Part shown: positions 42,727 to 53,183 of the stretch, piece by piece
Numbering within the stretch: position 1 is the first letter of the stretch
Layout: each line of letters starts with the position of its first letter
From: Haemophilus parahaemolyticus
GTDB lineage: Bacteria; Pseudomonadota; Gammaproteobacteria; Enterobacterales; Pasteurellaceae
DNA length: 64,000 bases
Direction of reading: 5' to 3'
Assembly (NCBI RefSeq): GCF_002015035.1
Contig: NZ_MUXY01000001.1
Span: forward strand, 613,939 to 677,938
Notes under the pieces: generated by a model
What the model was told of the DNA's origin: nothing
Database searches by the model: none
Seen by the model: only the letters and a program-made list of their open reading frames with translations
Program-made: the position numbers and the translations under genes

Positions 42727-43317
42727 TTATTTCACTTTTTCCACAAAATTTTTCAACAACAACGCACCATTTTCGCCTGAACGTTCAGGATGGAATTGCA
42801 CGCCGTAGAAGTTTTCGTAGGCGATAGCAGCAGAAAAATCCACACCATATTGGCTGGTCGCAATGGTATTTTCATTAGGCAATACCGCATAGCTATGCAC
42901 AAAATAGAAATGGCTGTCCTGCGCAATGCCATCAAATAGCGGGCTATTTTCATCAAAATGTACGCGATTCCAGCCCATATGTGGCAACGGCAAGCCCGTA
43001 TCCGGAATCAGTTCGGTTTGCCCACTCATTAAACCAAGGGTGGAGACATTACCTTCGGTAGAGAATTCTGTCATTAGCTGCATGCCTAAGCAAATACCTA
43101 ACACAGGCTGTGTGAGATTTTGGATTACCTCAACCAAGCCTAAGCGTTGCAAATTCAGCATTGCTGCTTTAGCAGTTCCTACACCGGGTAAAATTAATTT
43201 ATCGGCGGATTTAATTTTATTGAGATCATTGGTGATCTCCGCGCTATATCCTAATCGATCAAAGGCAAATTTGACGGAGGAAAGGTTAGCGCATTGGGTG
43301 TTGATGATGGTGATCAT
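42727..43317 (-). CDS. hisH: Imidazole glycerol phosphate synthase glutaminase subunit HisH
   Basis: Class I glutamine amidotransferase that supplies ammonia to HisF. The 196 residues show KLILPGVGTA, the nucleophile elbow GICLGMQLM with catalytic Cys, and GVQFHPERS with the catalytic His and Glu. Its ATG overlaps the stop of the PIN-like gene (ATGA), so translation may depend on that gene's frame. Confidence 0.96.
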   Translation of the reverse strand: MITIINTQCANLSSVKFAFDRLGYSAEITNDLNKIKSADKLILPGVGTAKAAMLNLQRLGLVEVIQNLTQPVLGICLGMQLMTEFSTEGNVSTLGLMSGQTELIPDTGLPLPHMGWNRVHFDENSPLFDGIAQDSHFYFVHSYAVLPNENTIATSQYGVDFSAAIAYENFYGVQFHPERSGENGALLLKNFVEKVK

Positions 43318-44434
43318 TGTATTTCTCTTTTCGAATATTTGGCTAAAAAGTCCTCGTACGAGAGAACTTCTAGAGTGCTTCCAATAAATTTTGCTATTTG
43401 CTTCGTTCTCAACCTTAATCTTTCATCATTTGTAATGAATATATCACTTTCAAATGCATATATTAAATGCTCTGGATCATATGTTATCCCAGGTTCATTT
43501 CTATTTTTTTCTTCTCTAATTTATAACCTAATAAATCCAAAGCCTTATATAATGATTTTATCTTTAAATTGAAACCATCTCTATCTTTCAATATATTTTT
43601 AAAATTATCCTTTGTGACAAATCCACCGAATGAATTAGACATAACTTTTGAAAAATCCTCATCAGATAACAAATTAAAAACATCATGACTGTTATTTATA
43701 AAGTCTTTATGATTTTTCTCCTCATATTCAGGTAGAAACATTTCTCTATCTTTTTGTCCAAGTATTGTTAATTTTTCAAAATATATAGATGTATCTTCAT
43801 ATTTTTTTACTCTATTTAAAGAGTAAATAGGGTCTTCTTTTGCTAAGAAATTTTTGTCCGAATTATCACATGGAAGAAAGAGAATATCATCTGTTAGATA
43901 TCTTATTGCTTCAATGAATTTAGTTTTTTTTATTTCACATGGAAATCTATTTGCCTCCTCCAAATGATTAGGACTATAAACTATAATTATATTATTAGAA
44001 AAACATAAAGATTTTATCTTTTCCGCCTCATCTTTTTTATCCATTAAATCAGACATTACATTTTGATCCAAATATAATATTTTTTCATTGGGAGATTTAT
44101 CATATATAGTATAGTTAAAGTTTCTTTTGTTAGAATCCCTATAAAGCAAAGGATTTAATGTCTTATCGGAGAGTTCCGCCTTATTATATCTATGCAAAGA
44201 AATCTTTAATATTTCTACATCTCTATATTGAAGAAATTGAAAATATGAATCTATATAATGAGCTAATCTATAAGCTTCGTCAGATTCTTTAATAACACCT
44301 GTTATTAATCCTTTTGTTAGATATGGATATCTAATTACTATATTATCTATATCTCTCATTAATTCTTCACTAATTGATTCCTTAGATAAAATAAGTTCAA
44401 ATAACTTATCAAATATTTTAATATCTTCTTTCAT
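43314..44434 (-). pseudogene. PIN-domain-like protein inserted in the his operon, frameshifted
   Basis: An AT-rich gene (12 G/C in the 60 bases 43981-44040, counted by hand) with no role in histidine synthesis. From 44434 the first frame gives 316 residues, including ILYLDQNVMSDLM near residue 120 with a PIN-like first Asp, and stops at 43484. In the next frame the continuation reads YDPEHLIYAFESDIFITNDE.. and ends in FLAKYSKREIQ at 43314, holding the second acidic cluster of a PIN ribonuclease. A run of seven T at 43504-43510 is the likely slip point; one more base would restore about 373 residues. The stop overlaps the hisH start. It could be a phase-variable gene, a pseudogene or a sequencing error. 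Confidence 0.7.
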
Positions 44435-44509
44435 ATTTTTATATGTCCTAATTACTTCTATAAAACAGCCAAATTTCCAAAAACTTTACAAAACCCAACC
44501 GCACTTTTC

Positions 44510-44534
44510 GGACAGACATAAACTCTGTCCCTAC
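44510..44534. repeat. Dispersed palindrome GGACAGA..TCTGTCC-CTAC, copy 2
   Basis: Seven-base arms with a seven-base loop and a CTAC tail, four bases past the hisB stop. It marks the junction with the inserted PIN-like gene. Confidence 0.6.
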
Positions 44535-44537
44535 AAA

Positions 44538-45626
44538 TCATAACACTCCCTTACTACTCGGTAACTCCTCCCCCTCAATTCTCACCGCCTGTCTCAACGT
44601 CCGCCCAAACACCTTAAATAAGCTCTCAATTTTGTGATGATCGTTGTCGCCAGTAGCTTTGAGGTGGAGAGTGGCGAGCAGCGAGAATGCCAAGGATTGG
44701 AAAAAATGCTCGGTCAGTTCGGTGCTGAAATCGCCGACTTTGTCGCGTTTGAATTTGGCGCTGAATTTGATCCAAGGTCTGCCGGATAAATCTAAGGTAC
44801 ATTCGGCGCGACATTCATCCATCGGGAGCACAAAGCCGAAGCGGGCGATGCCGCGTTTATCGCCAAGCGCCTGTTTCAATGCTTGCCCGAGAGCGAGGGC
44901 AGTATCTTCCACGCTGTGATGTTCATCGATCCACAAATCACCGTTGCATTGTACGTTCATGCGGAATCCGCCGTGAGTGGCGATTTGGTCAAGCATATGA
45001 TCGAAAAAGCCAACGCCAGTTTTGATTTCGTTAACTCCGGTTTCATCCAACCATACTTGCACTTTAATATCGGTTTCTTTGGTTTTACGCACCACTTCAG
45101 CAATACGAGGTGGGCGGTTGCCGATGTTACTTACCGCTTCGCCCAATAATTTTTCGGCAATCAATTCCCAAGGCATTTGTTGCGAATTATATTGAATAGC
45201 ACGAATGCCTAAATTTTCGGCTAATTGCACATCGGTTGCCCGATCACCAATGACAAAAGAATGTGCTGGATCGAATAATTTCTTCTCAATATATTTTTTA
45301 AGCAGCTTGGTTTGTGGTTTGCGGCATTGGCAATGATCTTCCGGTTTGTGTGGGCAAATCAGCACATCATCAAACTCAATCCCCTGTGATTTGAATAACG
45401 CCATCATTGCATTATGCGGTTTATCAAAATCTGCTTGTGGGAAAGAGTCCGTTCCCAAGCCATCTTGGTTTGAAACTATCACAAAACGGTATTTTTCTTT
45501 CAGTTTTAGCATTGCTGGAATGACGTTCGGCTCAAATTTGAGTTTTTCAAGGCTATCAATTTGAAAATCAGTTTTTGGCTCATCAATCAAGGTACCATCG
45601 CGGTCAATGAAAAGAATAGGTTGCAT
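44538..45626 (-). CDS. hisB: Histidinol-phosphatase / imidazoleglycerol-phosphate dehydratase
   Basis: Bifunctional HisB. The 362 residues have an N-terminal HAD phosphatase ([15 protein letters not shown] with the nucleophile Asp, zinc-site [11 protein letters not shown]) and a C-terminal dehydratase ([54 protein letters not shown] with the metal-binding His pairs). E. coli HisB has 355. It is followed by a palindrome and the inserted PIN-like gene instead of hisH. Confidence 0.97.
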   Translation of the reverse strand: MQPILFIDRDGTLIDEPKTDFQIDSLEKLKFEPNVIPAMLKLKEKYRFVIVSNQDGLGTDSFPQADFDKPHNAMMALFKSQGIEFDDVLICPHKPEDHCQCRKPQTKLLKKYIEKKLFDPAHSFVIGDRATDVQLAENLGIRAIQYNSQQMPWELIAEKLLGEAVSNIGNRPPRIAEVVRKTKETDIKVQVWLDETGVNEIKTGVGFFDHMLDQIATHGGFRMNVQCNGDLWIDEHHSVEDTALALGQALKQALGDKRGIARFGFVLPMDECRAECTLDLSGRPWIKFSAKFKRDKVGDFSTELTEHFFQSLAFSLLATLHLKATGDNDHHKIESLFKVFGRTLRQAVRIEGEELPSSKGVL

Positions 45627-45644
45627 GGGCTGTTCTCCTGTGTA

Positions 45645-46715
<1,071 letters not shown>

Positions 46716-46801
46716 TTACGTTTTTATTCAACCATAATAAAATCAATGGGTTAGGTGTTGTTTTGCAAAACTCGGAAATTCGAGGGGGCGTTTGATTTAG
46801 C

Positions 46802-48088
46802 TTACTGCGCATTTAGTTTTGCCAAACGAATGCTGACAGCCTGTTTATGGGCATCTAATTGCTCAGCCTCCGCCATCGCTTCCACGGTTTTTGCCAGATT
46901 TTTAAAACCTTCGGGGCTGAGTTCTTGGACGGTCATCCGTTTGCTGAAATCCGCTAAACCAAGACTAGAGTAGGTTTTGGTATAGCCATAGGTTGGCAAC
47001 ACGTGGTTGGTACCGCTGGCGTAATCGCCCATGCTTTCCGGGCTGTAGGCCCCTAAGAAAATCGAACCGGCATTGTCCAATTCCGGCAAGAGTGCGCGGG
47101 CGTTTTGGGTTTGTACTATTAAGTGTTCTGGTGCGTATTCATTGCTGATTGCAACGGCTTGCGCCAAGCTTTCGGCAATAAAAATACGACTGTGGCCAAG
47201 GGCTTTGTTGACGGTTTCAGCTCGTGGTAAACGCGCCAGTTGGCGGGCAATAGCCTGTTCTGTTTGTGCGGCTAATTGCGCATTGGTGGTGACTAATATC
47301 ACTTGGCTGTCAGCACCATGTTCGGCTTGGGAAAGCAGATCGCTAGCGATAAATTCGGGATCTGCCGCTTCATCCGCGATGACCAACACTTCTGAAGGGC
47401 CTGCCGGCATATCAATGGCAGTACCGCTTTGCACCACTTGGCGTTTGGCCTCTGTAACAAAGGCATTACCAGGGCCGAAAATTTTATCAACCTTAGCCAC
47501 CGTTTCGGTGCCTTGTGCCATGGCAAAAATGGCTTGTGCGCCGCCCACTGCATAAATGGTTTCCACGCCACATAGTTGCGCGGTGTAAAGAATTTCATCG
47601 GCAATAGGTGGAGGGGAGCACAGCACAATTTTTTTACAGCCGGCAATTTTTGCTGGAATCGCTAACATCAAAACAGTAGAAAACAATGGTGCGGAACCGC
47701 CCGGAATGTATAGTCCCACGCGGGAAATCGGACGGGTAACCACTTGGCAGCGCACGCCGGCTTGGGTTTCAATGTCGATTTCTTGATTTTTTTGTGCCTT
47801 GTGGAAGGCTTCAATATTGGCTTTTGCCTGTTGAATTGCTTGCGCGAGCGCTGGGGAAATTCGAGCGCTAGCTGCGACGATTTCCTCAGGAGAGACAACA
47901 AGGCTTGTCAGTTTTACTTTGTCGAATTTTTCGCACAATTCAAACAACGCATTATCGCCATTTTGCGCAACATTTTCACGAATGGCATCAACCGCCTGTT
48001 TAATGCTTTCACCGACTTTTTGTGCCGGACGGGCAAGGGCTTGGCGTTTTTCTTCTTGAGTTAAGTTATTCCAAATTAAAGTTTGCAT
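46802..48088 (-). CDS. hisD: Histidinol dehydrogenase
   Basis: Zinc-dependent NAD+ enzyme performing the last two oxidations to histidine. The 428 residues carry [63 protein letters not shown] with a Zn ligand, and [16 protein letters not shown]. coli HisD has 434. A hand count gives 29 G/C in the 60 bases 47281-47340, clearly higher than the torZ gene outside the island. Confidence 0.97.
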   Translation of the reverse strand: MQTLIWNNLTQEEKRQALARPAQKVGESIKQAVDAIRENVAQNGDNALFELCEKFDKVKLTSLVVSPEEIVAASARISPALAQAIQQAKANIEAFHKAQKNQEIDIETQAGVRCQVVTRPISRVGLYIPGGSAPLFSTVLMLAIPAKIAGCKKIVLCSPPPIADEILYTAQLCGVETIYAVGGAQAIFAMAQGTETVAKVDKIFGPGNAFVTEAKRQVVQSGTAIDMPAGPSEVLVIADEAADPEFIASDLLSQAEHGADSQVILVTTNAQLAAQTEQAIARQLARLPRAETVNKALGHSRIFIAESLAQAVAISNEYAPEHLIVQTQNARALLPELDNAGSIFLGAYSPESMGDYASGTNHVLPTYGYTKTYSSLGLADFSKRMTVQELSPEGFKNLAKTVEAMAEAEQLDAHKQAVSIRLAKLNAQ

Positions 48089-48142
48089 TGCCTATTTCCT
48101 CTTATTTAATTTTCTTTTCCCGTAAATGGAAGCAAGGTTGGG

Positions 48143-49042
48143 TTATTCCATCATCTTCTCTATTGGTAATACTAAAATCGAGCTGGCACCGATGGCTTTT
48201 AATTGCTCCATAGTTTCCCAGAACAGATTTTCTTGGCTGACAACATGCATCGCAACCCTTGTGCTATCGCTGGCTAACGGCAAAATCGTTGGGTTTTCTA
48301 CTCCTGGAAGCAAAGCGGTGATTTGGGCAAGTTTATCCTTTGGCGCATGCAGCATAATGTATTTGGATTCAGAGGCTTGTTGCACACCTTGGATGCGGGT
48401 TAGCAAGCGGTCAACCAGTGCTTGTTTTTCTGCATCAAGCGGTTCGGCACGTTGAATTAAACAGGCTTTAGAACGGTAAATCACTTCGACTTCTTTTAAA
48501 CCGTTGGCTTCTAGGGTCGCGCCAGAAGAGACTAAATCGCAAATTGCCGCGGCTAGTCCAGCACTTGGAGCCACTTCTACCGAGCCATTGAGCAGACAGT
48601 TTTTAAAAGGCACACCTTGTTGTTGCATATAGCGACGTAAAAGGTTTGGATAGGAGGTGGCGATACGTTGATTAGCAAGGGTTTGCACGCCGTTGTAAGT
48701 TTGGTCACGGTCAATGGCGAGCGAAAGGCGACAGCCTCCGAAGTCTAATTGGCGTAGTTTTTTGTAGGTGATGGTTTCGCCAGCTGCTAAACGACCAAGT
48801 TCTTCCTCTTCCAAGACATTTTCGCCGATGATACCTAAGTCTACGACACCGTCAAAAATCAACCCAGGGATATCGTCATCACGCACACGCAGGATTTCAA
48901 TCGGTAGGTTTTCCGAATAGGCGATAAGCCGTTGTTCGTTCCAATTGATTTTTACCCCACATTGTTTGAGCAGGGCTGCGCAATCTTGGCTTAAACGACC
49001 TTTTTTCTGTAAGGCGATTTTGAGTCGGTTTTGTGTTTGCAT
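48143..49042 (-). CDS. hisG: ATP phosphoribosyltransferase
   Basis: First, feedback-inhibited step of histidine synthesis, joining PRPP and ATP. The 299 residues are the long HisG form with its own C-terminal regulatory domain: [23 protein letters not shown] at the start, [21 protein letters not shown], and the PRPP loop [16 protein letters not shown]. First structural gene after the attenuator. Confidence 0.97.
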   Translation of the reverse strand: MQTQNRLKIALQKKGRLSQDCAALLKQCGVKINWNEQRLIAYSENLPIEILRVRDDDIPGLIFDGVVDLGIIGENVLEEEELGRLAAGETITYKKLRQLDFGGCRLSLAIDRDQTYNGVQTLANQRIATSYPNLLRRYMQQQGVPFKNCLLNGSVEVAPSAGLAAAICDLVSSGATLEANGLKEVEVIYRSKACLIQRAEPLDAEKQALVDRLLTRIQGVQQASESKYIMLHAPKDKLAQITALLPGVENPTILPLASDSTRVAMHVVSQENLFWETMEQLKAIGASSILVLPIEKMME

Positions 49043-49077
49043 ATAAATAGCCTCTGTAAAAATTATTGATGTGAAAT

Positions 49078-49115
49078 AGAAAAAGCCCTCGGAGGTGCGA
49101 ACCTTCGAGGGCTTT
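49078..49115 (-). terminator. his operon attenuator (terminator)
   Basis: AAAGCCCTCGAAGGT (49101-49115) pairs with ACCTCCGAGGGCTTT (49082-49096) with one mismatch, followed by a T run on the minus strand. It lies between the leader peptide and hisG and is the terminator arm of transcription attenuation. Confidence 0.88.
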
Positions 49116-49139
49116 ACGAGATTTTTTTCTCAGCGACTC

Positions 49140-49223
49140 TTATCTGTTTTTCAGGTAGCACCAAACGCTTGAATGTGAATTCAAGTGGTGGTGATGATAG
49201 CGACGATTACCTAAAAAAATCAT
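49140..49223 (-). CDS. hisL: his operon leader peptide
   Basis: A 27-codon ORF starting MIFLGNRRY, then four consecutive His codons, LNS, and a fifth His, ending LKNR before TAA. A weak AAGG lies upstream of the ATG. The run of His codons followed by the GC-rich terminator is the classical arrangement: a ribosome stalled for histidyl-tRNA prevents terminator formation. The count of His codons is smaller than the seven in E. coli. Confidence 0.88.
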   Translation of the reverse strand: MIFLGNRRYHHHHLNSHSSVWCYLKNR

Positions 49224-49257
49224 TTTTTGAGCCTTATCTAAAATAGAACTGAACTTG

Positions 49258-49286
49258 ACTATACTGAAAGATAAGTGTCAGCGCAA
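49258..49286 (-). promoter_or_regulatory. his operon promoter
   Basis: TTGCGC at 49281-49286 and TATAGT at 49258-49263, exactly 17 bases apart on the minus strand. It places the transcript start about 27 bases before hisL. A TTGAT-N4-ATCAT sequence resembling an FNR box lies further upstream at 49325-49338, at an unusual distance, and may be fortuitous. Confidence 0.65.
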
Positions 49287-49415
49287 GCCCAAAAAGAAAA
49301 AAAATTTAATTGATGTATTTTTTATTGATCAAGATCATGAATTGCTTGTGTGCAGGCAAAAGCCGTCACCGGACATCAGAATTTTACGGCTGATTTTTTG
49401 CCATTATCAAAAATA

Positions 49416-49712
49416 CTAACCTGTAGCCCAAATTTTGGGGGGCAGATCATTACTTAGTTCAAACGGCAACTCATTTTTGACCGCTTGCACTAATGTAAAA
49501 TCCGCCTGTTGGCGTGTTAAATCAAATTTAAACCATTGATTTTGATGTTGAAAATAAAAACTAAGTCGGTTAAAACGAGAATAGAGCAACGCGTGGGCAT
49601 AACCCGAAATCAATGGAATTTGAGACAAATAGGTCGCCCCAGATTTATCTTCCCATTCCAGAATTTCCGCCTGTCTATTGACTAAACAAGACCATTGCAC
49701 TCCCTCATTCAT
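49416..49712 (-). CDS. Unknown protein, 3' end altered at the island junction
   Basis: A 98-residue soluble protein I do not recognise (MNEGVQWSCLVNRQAEILEW..), rich in aromatic residues in the middle (LLYSRFNRLSFYFQHQNQWFKFDL). Its last dozen codons run into a sequence at 49428-49449 that resembles the IS3-type right end found at 40372-40392. The original C-terminus was therefore probably replaced when the his island arrived. It lies between metK and the his region on the same strand, upstream of nothing obvious. Confidence 0.6.
   Translation of the reverse strand: MNEGVQWSCLVNRQAEILEWEDKSGATYLSQIPLISGYAHALLYSRFNRLSFYFQHQNQWFKFDLTRQQADFTLVQAVKNELPFELSNDLPPKIWATG
49428..49449 (+). mobile_element. 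IS3-type terminal sequence at the right edge of the his island
   Basis: CCAAATTTTGGGGGGCAGATCA matches the left-edge end CCAGATTTTGGGGACAGATCA with two substitutions and one extra base, in the same orientation. No transposase sequence accompanies it. Confidence 0.6.
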
Positions 49713-49798
49713 CTTTTCCCCCTTTTAATTAGGGATAAAAGATAGCAAAAATGAATTTAAGAAAATATGAAGTAAATCAAAATTAGGGAAGATTCAAC

Positions 49799-49829
49799 AA
49801 AAAATCCCACCATAGTGGGATTTTTTTGA
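49799..49829 (-). terminator. metK terminator
   Basis: AAAATCCCAC and a complementary AGTGGGATTTT with a three-base loop and A/T runs, 12 bases past the metK stop. Confidence 0.88.
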
Positions 49830-49840
49830 AGATTCAAAAA

Positions 49841-50986
49841 TTAAATACTCGCTCTCAATGCATCCGCTTTATCAGTTTGTTCCCAAGGGAAGTGTGAGCG
49901 ACCGAAGTGACCGTAAGCGGCTGTTTCGCGGTAGATTGGGCGGATTAAATCTAACATTTTGATTAAACCGTAAGGGCGTAAATCGAAGTTTTCACGGATT
50001 AAACGCACTAATACTTCATTGCTTACTTTACCCGTGCCGAAAGTTTCTACCATGATTGAGGTTGGTTCAGCCACGCCGATAGCATAAGAAAGTTGGATTT
50101 CACAACGATCTGCCAAACCTGCTGCAACGATATTTTTCGCAACATAACGAGCGGCATAAGCTGCAGAGCGGTCAACTTTTGATGGATCTTTACCAGAGAA
50201 TGCACCGCCGCCGTGTCGAGCTGCACCGCCGTAGGTATCTACGATAATTTTACGTCCTGTTAAGCCACAATCGCCCATTGGCCCGCCAATCACGAAACGA
50301 CCTGTTGGGTTAATGAAGTATTTGGTGTTTTGACTTAACCATTCGCTTGGAAGAATTGGCTTAATGATCTCTTCCATCACACCTTCATACACTTCTTTTT
50401 GTGAAACAGACTCTGCGTGTTGCGTTGAAAGTACCACTGCATCAATGCCTTTGATTTGGTTGTCTTCGTAAATGAAGGTTAATTGGCTTTTCGCATCTGG
50501 GCGTAACCAGTCTAATTTGCCTGATTTACGCACTTTCGCTTGCTGTTCCATTAAACGGTGAGCATAAGTGATTGGTGCTGGCATTAATACATCAGTTTCA
50601 TTGGTTGCGTAACCGAACATAATCCCTTGGTCGCCTGCACCTTGTTCTAGCGGATCAGCACGGTCAACCCCTTGGTTGATGTCTGGAGATTGTTTACCAA
50701 TGGCGTTTAATACCGCACAAGAGTGTGCGTCAAAGCCCATATCAGAGTGATTGTAGCCAATGTCCGCAATCACTTGGCGAGTTAAGTTTTCAATATCAAC
50801 CCACGCAGAAGTGGTGATTTCACCGCCTACCAATGCCATACCTGTTTTCACATAGGTTTCACACGCCACGCGTGCTTTCGGGTCTTGTTTTAAAATTTCG
50901 TCTAATACCGCATCTGAAATTTGGTCTGCGATTTTATCTGGATGCCCTTCAGAAACAGACTCTGAAGTAAATAAATTGATAGCCAT
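49841..50986 (-). CDS. metK: S-adenosylmethionine synthase
   Basis: Makes SAM from methionine and ATP. The 381 residues contain [24 protein letters not shown], the signature [12 protein letters not shown] near residue 115, and [19 protein letters not shown] near 260. E. coli MetK has 384. Single-gene unit; its promoter overlaps tandem MetJ-type boxes, and a uptake-signal hairpin lies in the leader. The product is the cofactor for QueA and HemN encoded in this window. Confidence 0.98.
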   Translation of the reverse strand: MAINLFTSESVSEGHPDKIADQISDAVLDEILKQDPKARVACETYVKTGMALVGGEITTSAWVDIENLTRQVIADIGYNHSDMGFDAHSCAVLNAIGKQSPDINQGVDRADPLEQGAGDQGIMFGYATNETDVLMPAPITYAHRLMEQQAKVRKSGKLDWLRPDAKSQLTFIYEDNQIKGIDAVVLSTQHAESVSQKEVYEGVMEEIIKPILPSEWLSQNTKYFINPTGRFVIGGPMGDCGLTGRKIIVDTYGGAARHGGGAFSGKDPSKVDRSAAYAARYVAKNIVAAGLADRCEIQLSYAIGVAEPTSIMVETFGTGKVSNEVLVRLIRENFDLRPYGLIKMLDLIRPIYRETAAYGHFGRSHFPWEQTDKADALRASI

Positions 50987-51028
50987 ACATTATCCTTTGT
51001 TGATAAACGTGTTATGAAATGGAATGAA

Positions 51029-51074
51029 ACAAGCGGTACAATTTGCAAAAGTTTTGCGAAATCTGACCGCTTGC
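51029..51074 (-). repeat. Inverted uptake-signal pair in the metK leader
   Basis: ACAAGCGGT at 51029-51037 and ACCGCTTGC at 51066-51074, with AAAAGTTTT in between, form a strong hairpin in the untranslated leader about 45 bases before the gene. Confidence 0.7.
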
Positions 51075-51106
51075 TTTCAAATATACTTAAATTTGATTAG
51101 CCGTTT

Positions 51107-51122
51107 TTCCGTCTAGACGTCT
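51107..51122 (-). promoter_or_regulatory. Tandem MetJ boxes at the metK promoter
   Basis: AGACGTCT at 51115-51122 is the perfect MetJ consensus; the adjacent 8-mer reads AGACGGAA on the minus strand (five of eight). They lie directly downstream of the -10 element, a repression position. Confidence 0.75.
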
Positions 51123-51151
51123 ATAATACATTTTTTGAGCATCTAAGGCAA
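51123..51151 (-). promoter_or_regulatory. metK promoter
   Basis: TTGCCT at 51146-51151 and TATTAT at 51123-51128, 17 bases apart on the minus strand. Confidence 0.75.
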
Positions 51152-51317
51152 TGCTTTTTTAAATATGAATGTGAGGCTAAATATGCTAGAGTTTACGCCT
51201 TAATCTATCAATTTCTGAGAAAATCTCGGATTTTGTGGTCATATTACGTGATAAAGGTTGTTTTTCCTCAAAACGCCCTTATTAAGCAAAAAATTTAATA
51301 CAATAAGGAAATAAGCT

Positions 51318-52187
51318 ATGCAATATATTGGGAAGATCATCGGTTTCTTTCTAGGTTATCAAATTTTTCACGGATTATTTGGGGGGATTTTCGGTGCATT
51401 TTTAGGGCATTTAGCAGATAAAAAACTCTATGAACTAGGTAGCGTACGTTCTTCCATTTTTGGCAAAAACTTAACCCGCCAAACACTGTTTACACTGACC
51501 ACTTTTGCCGTCCTTGGACATTTAGCCAAAGCCAAAGGGCGTGTCACTGAAGAAGATATTCAAAACGCTCAAAACTTAATGGCACATCTGAATTTAGATG
51601 CCAAAACGCAGCAAGAAGCACAAAAAGCGTTTACCTTAGGTAAAGAGGCGGATTTCCCGCTTCGTAATGTAATTCGTGAATTTCGTGAGGCTTGTGCAAG
51701 ACGCCAAGATTTATTGCGTTTCTTTATTCAAGTGCAAATTACCGCAGCGATTCAAGATGGTGAATTAGACGCACAAGAACAACAAGTGTTGTTTACCATT
51801 GCCGAAGCGATGGGTATGAGTCGCATGCAATTTGAGCAAATGCTTGGCATGATTATGGCAGCACAGCAATTCAGCCGTGGTGGTTTCCATCAACAATATT
51901 CACAGCAAAGTGACTATTCACAAGGCAGTTATTCACAAGGCGGATATAGTGGCTATCAACAAAGCCACCAGCCAAGCATTGATGCCGCTTACAAAGTATT
52001 GGGCGTAACGGCTAATGATGATCAAAATACCGTGAAACGTGCTTATCGCAAACTGATGAATGAAAACCACCCAGACAAATTAGCGGCAAAAGGCTTGCCA
52101 GATGAGATGATGGAATTAGCCAAAGAGAAAACTCAACAAATTCAAGCCGCTTACGATCTGATTTGCAAACAAAAAGGTTGGAAATAG
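51318..52187 (+). CDS. djlA: Membrane-anchored co-chaperone DjlA
   Basis: Type III J-domain protein that stimulates DnaK. The 289 residues start with a glycine-patterned transmembrane segment (IGKIIGFFLGYQIFHGLFGGIFGAFLGHL), then the central TerB-like domain, a Gln/Ser/Tyr/Gly-rich linker (QQYSQQSDYSQGSYSQGGYS), and the C-terminal J domain with HPD in MNENHPDKLAAKG. E. coli DjlA has 271. AAGGAA lies before the ATG. Confidence 0.96.
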   Translation: MQYIGKIIGFFLGYQIFHGLFGGIFGAFLGHLADKKLYELGSVRSSIFGKNLTRQTLFTLTTFAVLGHLAKAKGRVTEEDIQNAQNLMAHLNLDAKTQQEAQKAFTLGKEADFPLRNVIREFREACARRQDLLRFFIQVQITAAIQDGELDAQEQQVLFTIAEAMGMSRMQFEQMLGMIMAAQQFSRGGFHQQYSQQSDYSQGSYSQGGYSGYQQSHQPSIDAAYKVLGVTANDDQNTVKRAYRKLMNENHPDKLAAKGLPDEMMELAKEKTQQIQAAYDLICKQKGWK

Positions 52188-52193
52188 GAGTTT

Positions 52194-52227
52194 ATAACGG
52201 ATAACACAGGTTATCCGTTCTTTTTTG
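52194..52227 (+). terminator. djlA terminator
   Basis: AACGGATAAC pairs with GTTATCCGTT across a four-base loop, followed by CTTTTTT, directly after djlA and just before dusC. Confidence 0.85.
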
Positions 52228-52228
52228 T

Positions 52229-53182
52229 ATGATACCTCAAGTAATTTTAGCTCCAATGCAGGGCGTATTAGATCCCTTTGTTCGCCAGCTTTTAACCGCA
52301 GTGAACGATTACGATCTTTGCATTTCTGAATTTGTCCGCGTGGTTGATCAAAAACTACCACGCAAAACTTTTTATCGCCTCTGCCCTGAATTACATAATC
52401 AAGGCTTAACCGCTTCAGGTACGCCTGTCCGTGTGCAGCTATTGGGGCAATATCCAGAATGGTTAGCGGAAAATGCAATGCTAGCGATTGAATTAGGTTC
52501 ACACGGCGTTGATCTCAACTGCGGTTGTCCGTCTAAAACGGTAAATGGCAGCCAAGGCGGTGCGGCATTATTAAAAACGCCCGAATTGATTTATCAAGCG
52601 ACCAAAGCCATTCGAGCAGCTGTGCCAAAAGAGCAAACCGTTTCGGTAAAAGTACGTTTAGGTTGGGATAGTGCCGAACAATGTTTTGAAATTGCCGATG
52701 CGGTAGCACAAGGTGGTGCGAATGAAATCACCGTGCACGGGCGAACCAAAATGGACGGCTACCGAGCGGAACGGATTAACTGGCAAGCCATTGGCGAAAT
52801 TCAAAAACGCTTAGCAATTCCAGTGATTGCCAATGGCGAAATTTGGGACTACACCTCTGCAAAAAAATGCCAAGAAATTACCGCTTGTAACCGTATTATG
52901 ATTGGTCGAGGGGCGTTAAATACCCCAAATTTAAGCCGTGTGGTGAAATTCAATCAAGCCAAGATGCCGTGGACAGAAGTGCTACAATTGCTTTATCAAT
53001 ATGTACAAATGGAAAATGAGCACGATTCTGGCTTTTACCACGTGGCACGAATCAAGCAATGGTTACATTATTTGGATAAAGAGTACCCAGAAGCAATGCC
53101 GCTGTTCCAAATTTTGAAAACCGAACACGGATATGAGGGATTGAAAAAGCATATTGAACAAGCGGTCGAAAAAGGAGCGTAA
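52229..53182 (+). CDS. dusC: tRNA-dihydrouridine(16) synthase DusC
   Basis: FMN-dependent reduction of U16 in tRNA. The 317 residues start [22 protein letters not shown], contain [20 protein letters not shown] with the catalytic Cys near residue 98, and [19 protein letters not shown] and [16 protein letters not shown]. The absence of the DusA/DusB patterns and the match of length (E. coli DusC 315) support DusC. The djlA terminator sits immediately before its ATG, so it needs its own promoter inside or upstream of that hairpin, or read-through. Confidence 0.9.
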   Translation: MIPQVILAPMQGVLDPFVRQLLTAVNDYDLCISEFVRVVDQKLPRKTFYRLCPELHNQGLTASGTPVRVQLLGQYPEWLAENAMLAIELGSHGVDLNCGCPSKTVNGSQGGAALLKTPELIYQATKAIRAAVPKEQTVSVKVRLGWDSAEQCFEIADAVAQGGANEITVHGRTKMDGYRAERINWQAIGEIQKRLAIPVIANGEIWDYTSAKKCQEITACNRIMIGRGALNTPNLSRVVKFNQAKMPWTEVLQLLYQYVQMENEHDSGFYHVARIKQWLHYLDKEYPEAMPLFQILKTEHGYEGLKKHIEQAVEKGA

Positions 53183-53183
53183 A

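Noticed and set aside
43294..43572. Plus-strand ORF opposite the hisH-PIN junction
   Set aside because: The minus strand carries the recognisable second half of the PIN-like protein and the hisH start.
44498..44506. H. influenzae-type uptake signal (AAGTGCGGT, minus strand) in the his region
   Set aside because: One exact 9-mer in 64 kb on two strands is near chance expectation, and his genes themselves carry the ACAAGCGGT-type core, so it is not evidence for the donor.
49325..49338. FNR-like box upstream of the his promoter
   Set aside because: Centred about 80 bases before the start, with no reason for anaerobic control of his; it may be a leftover of the rearranged junction.
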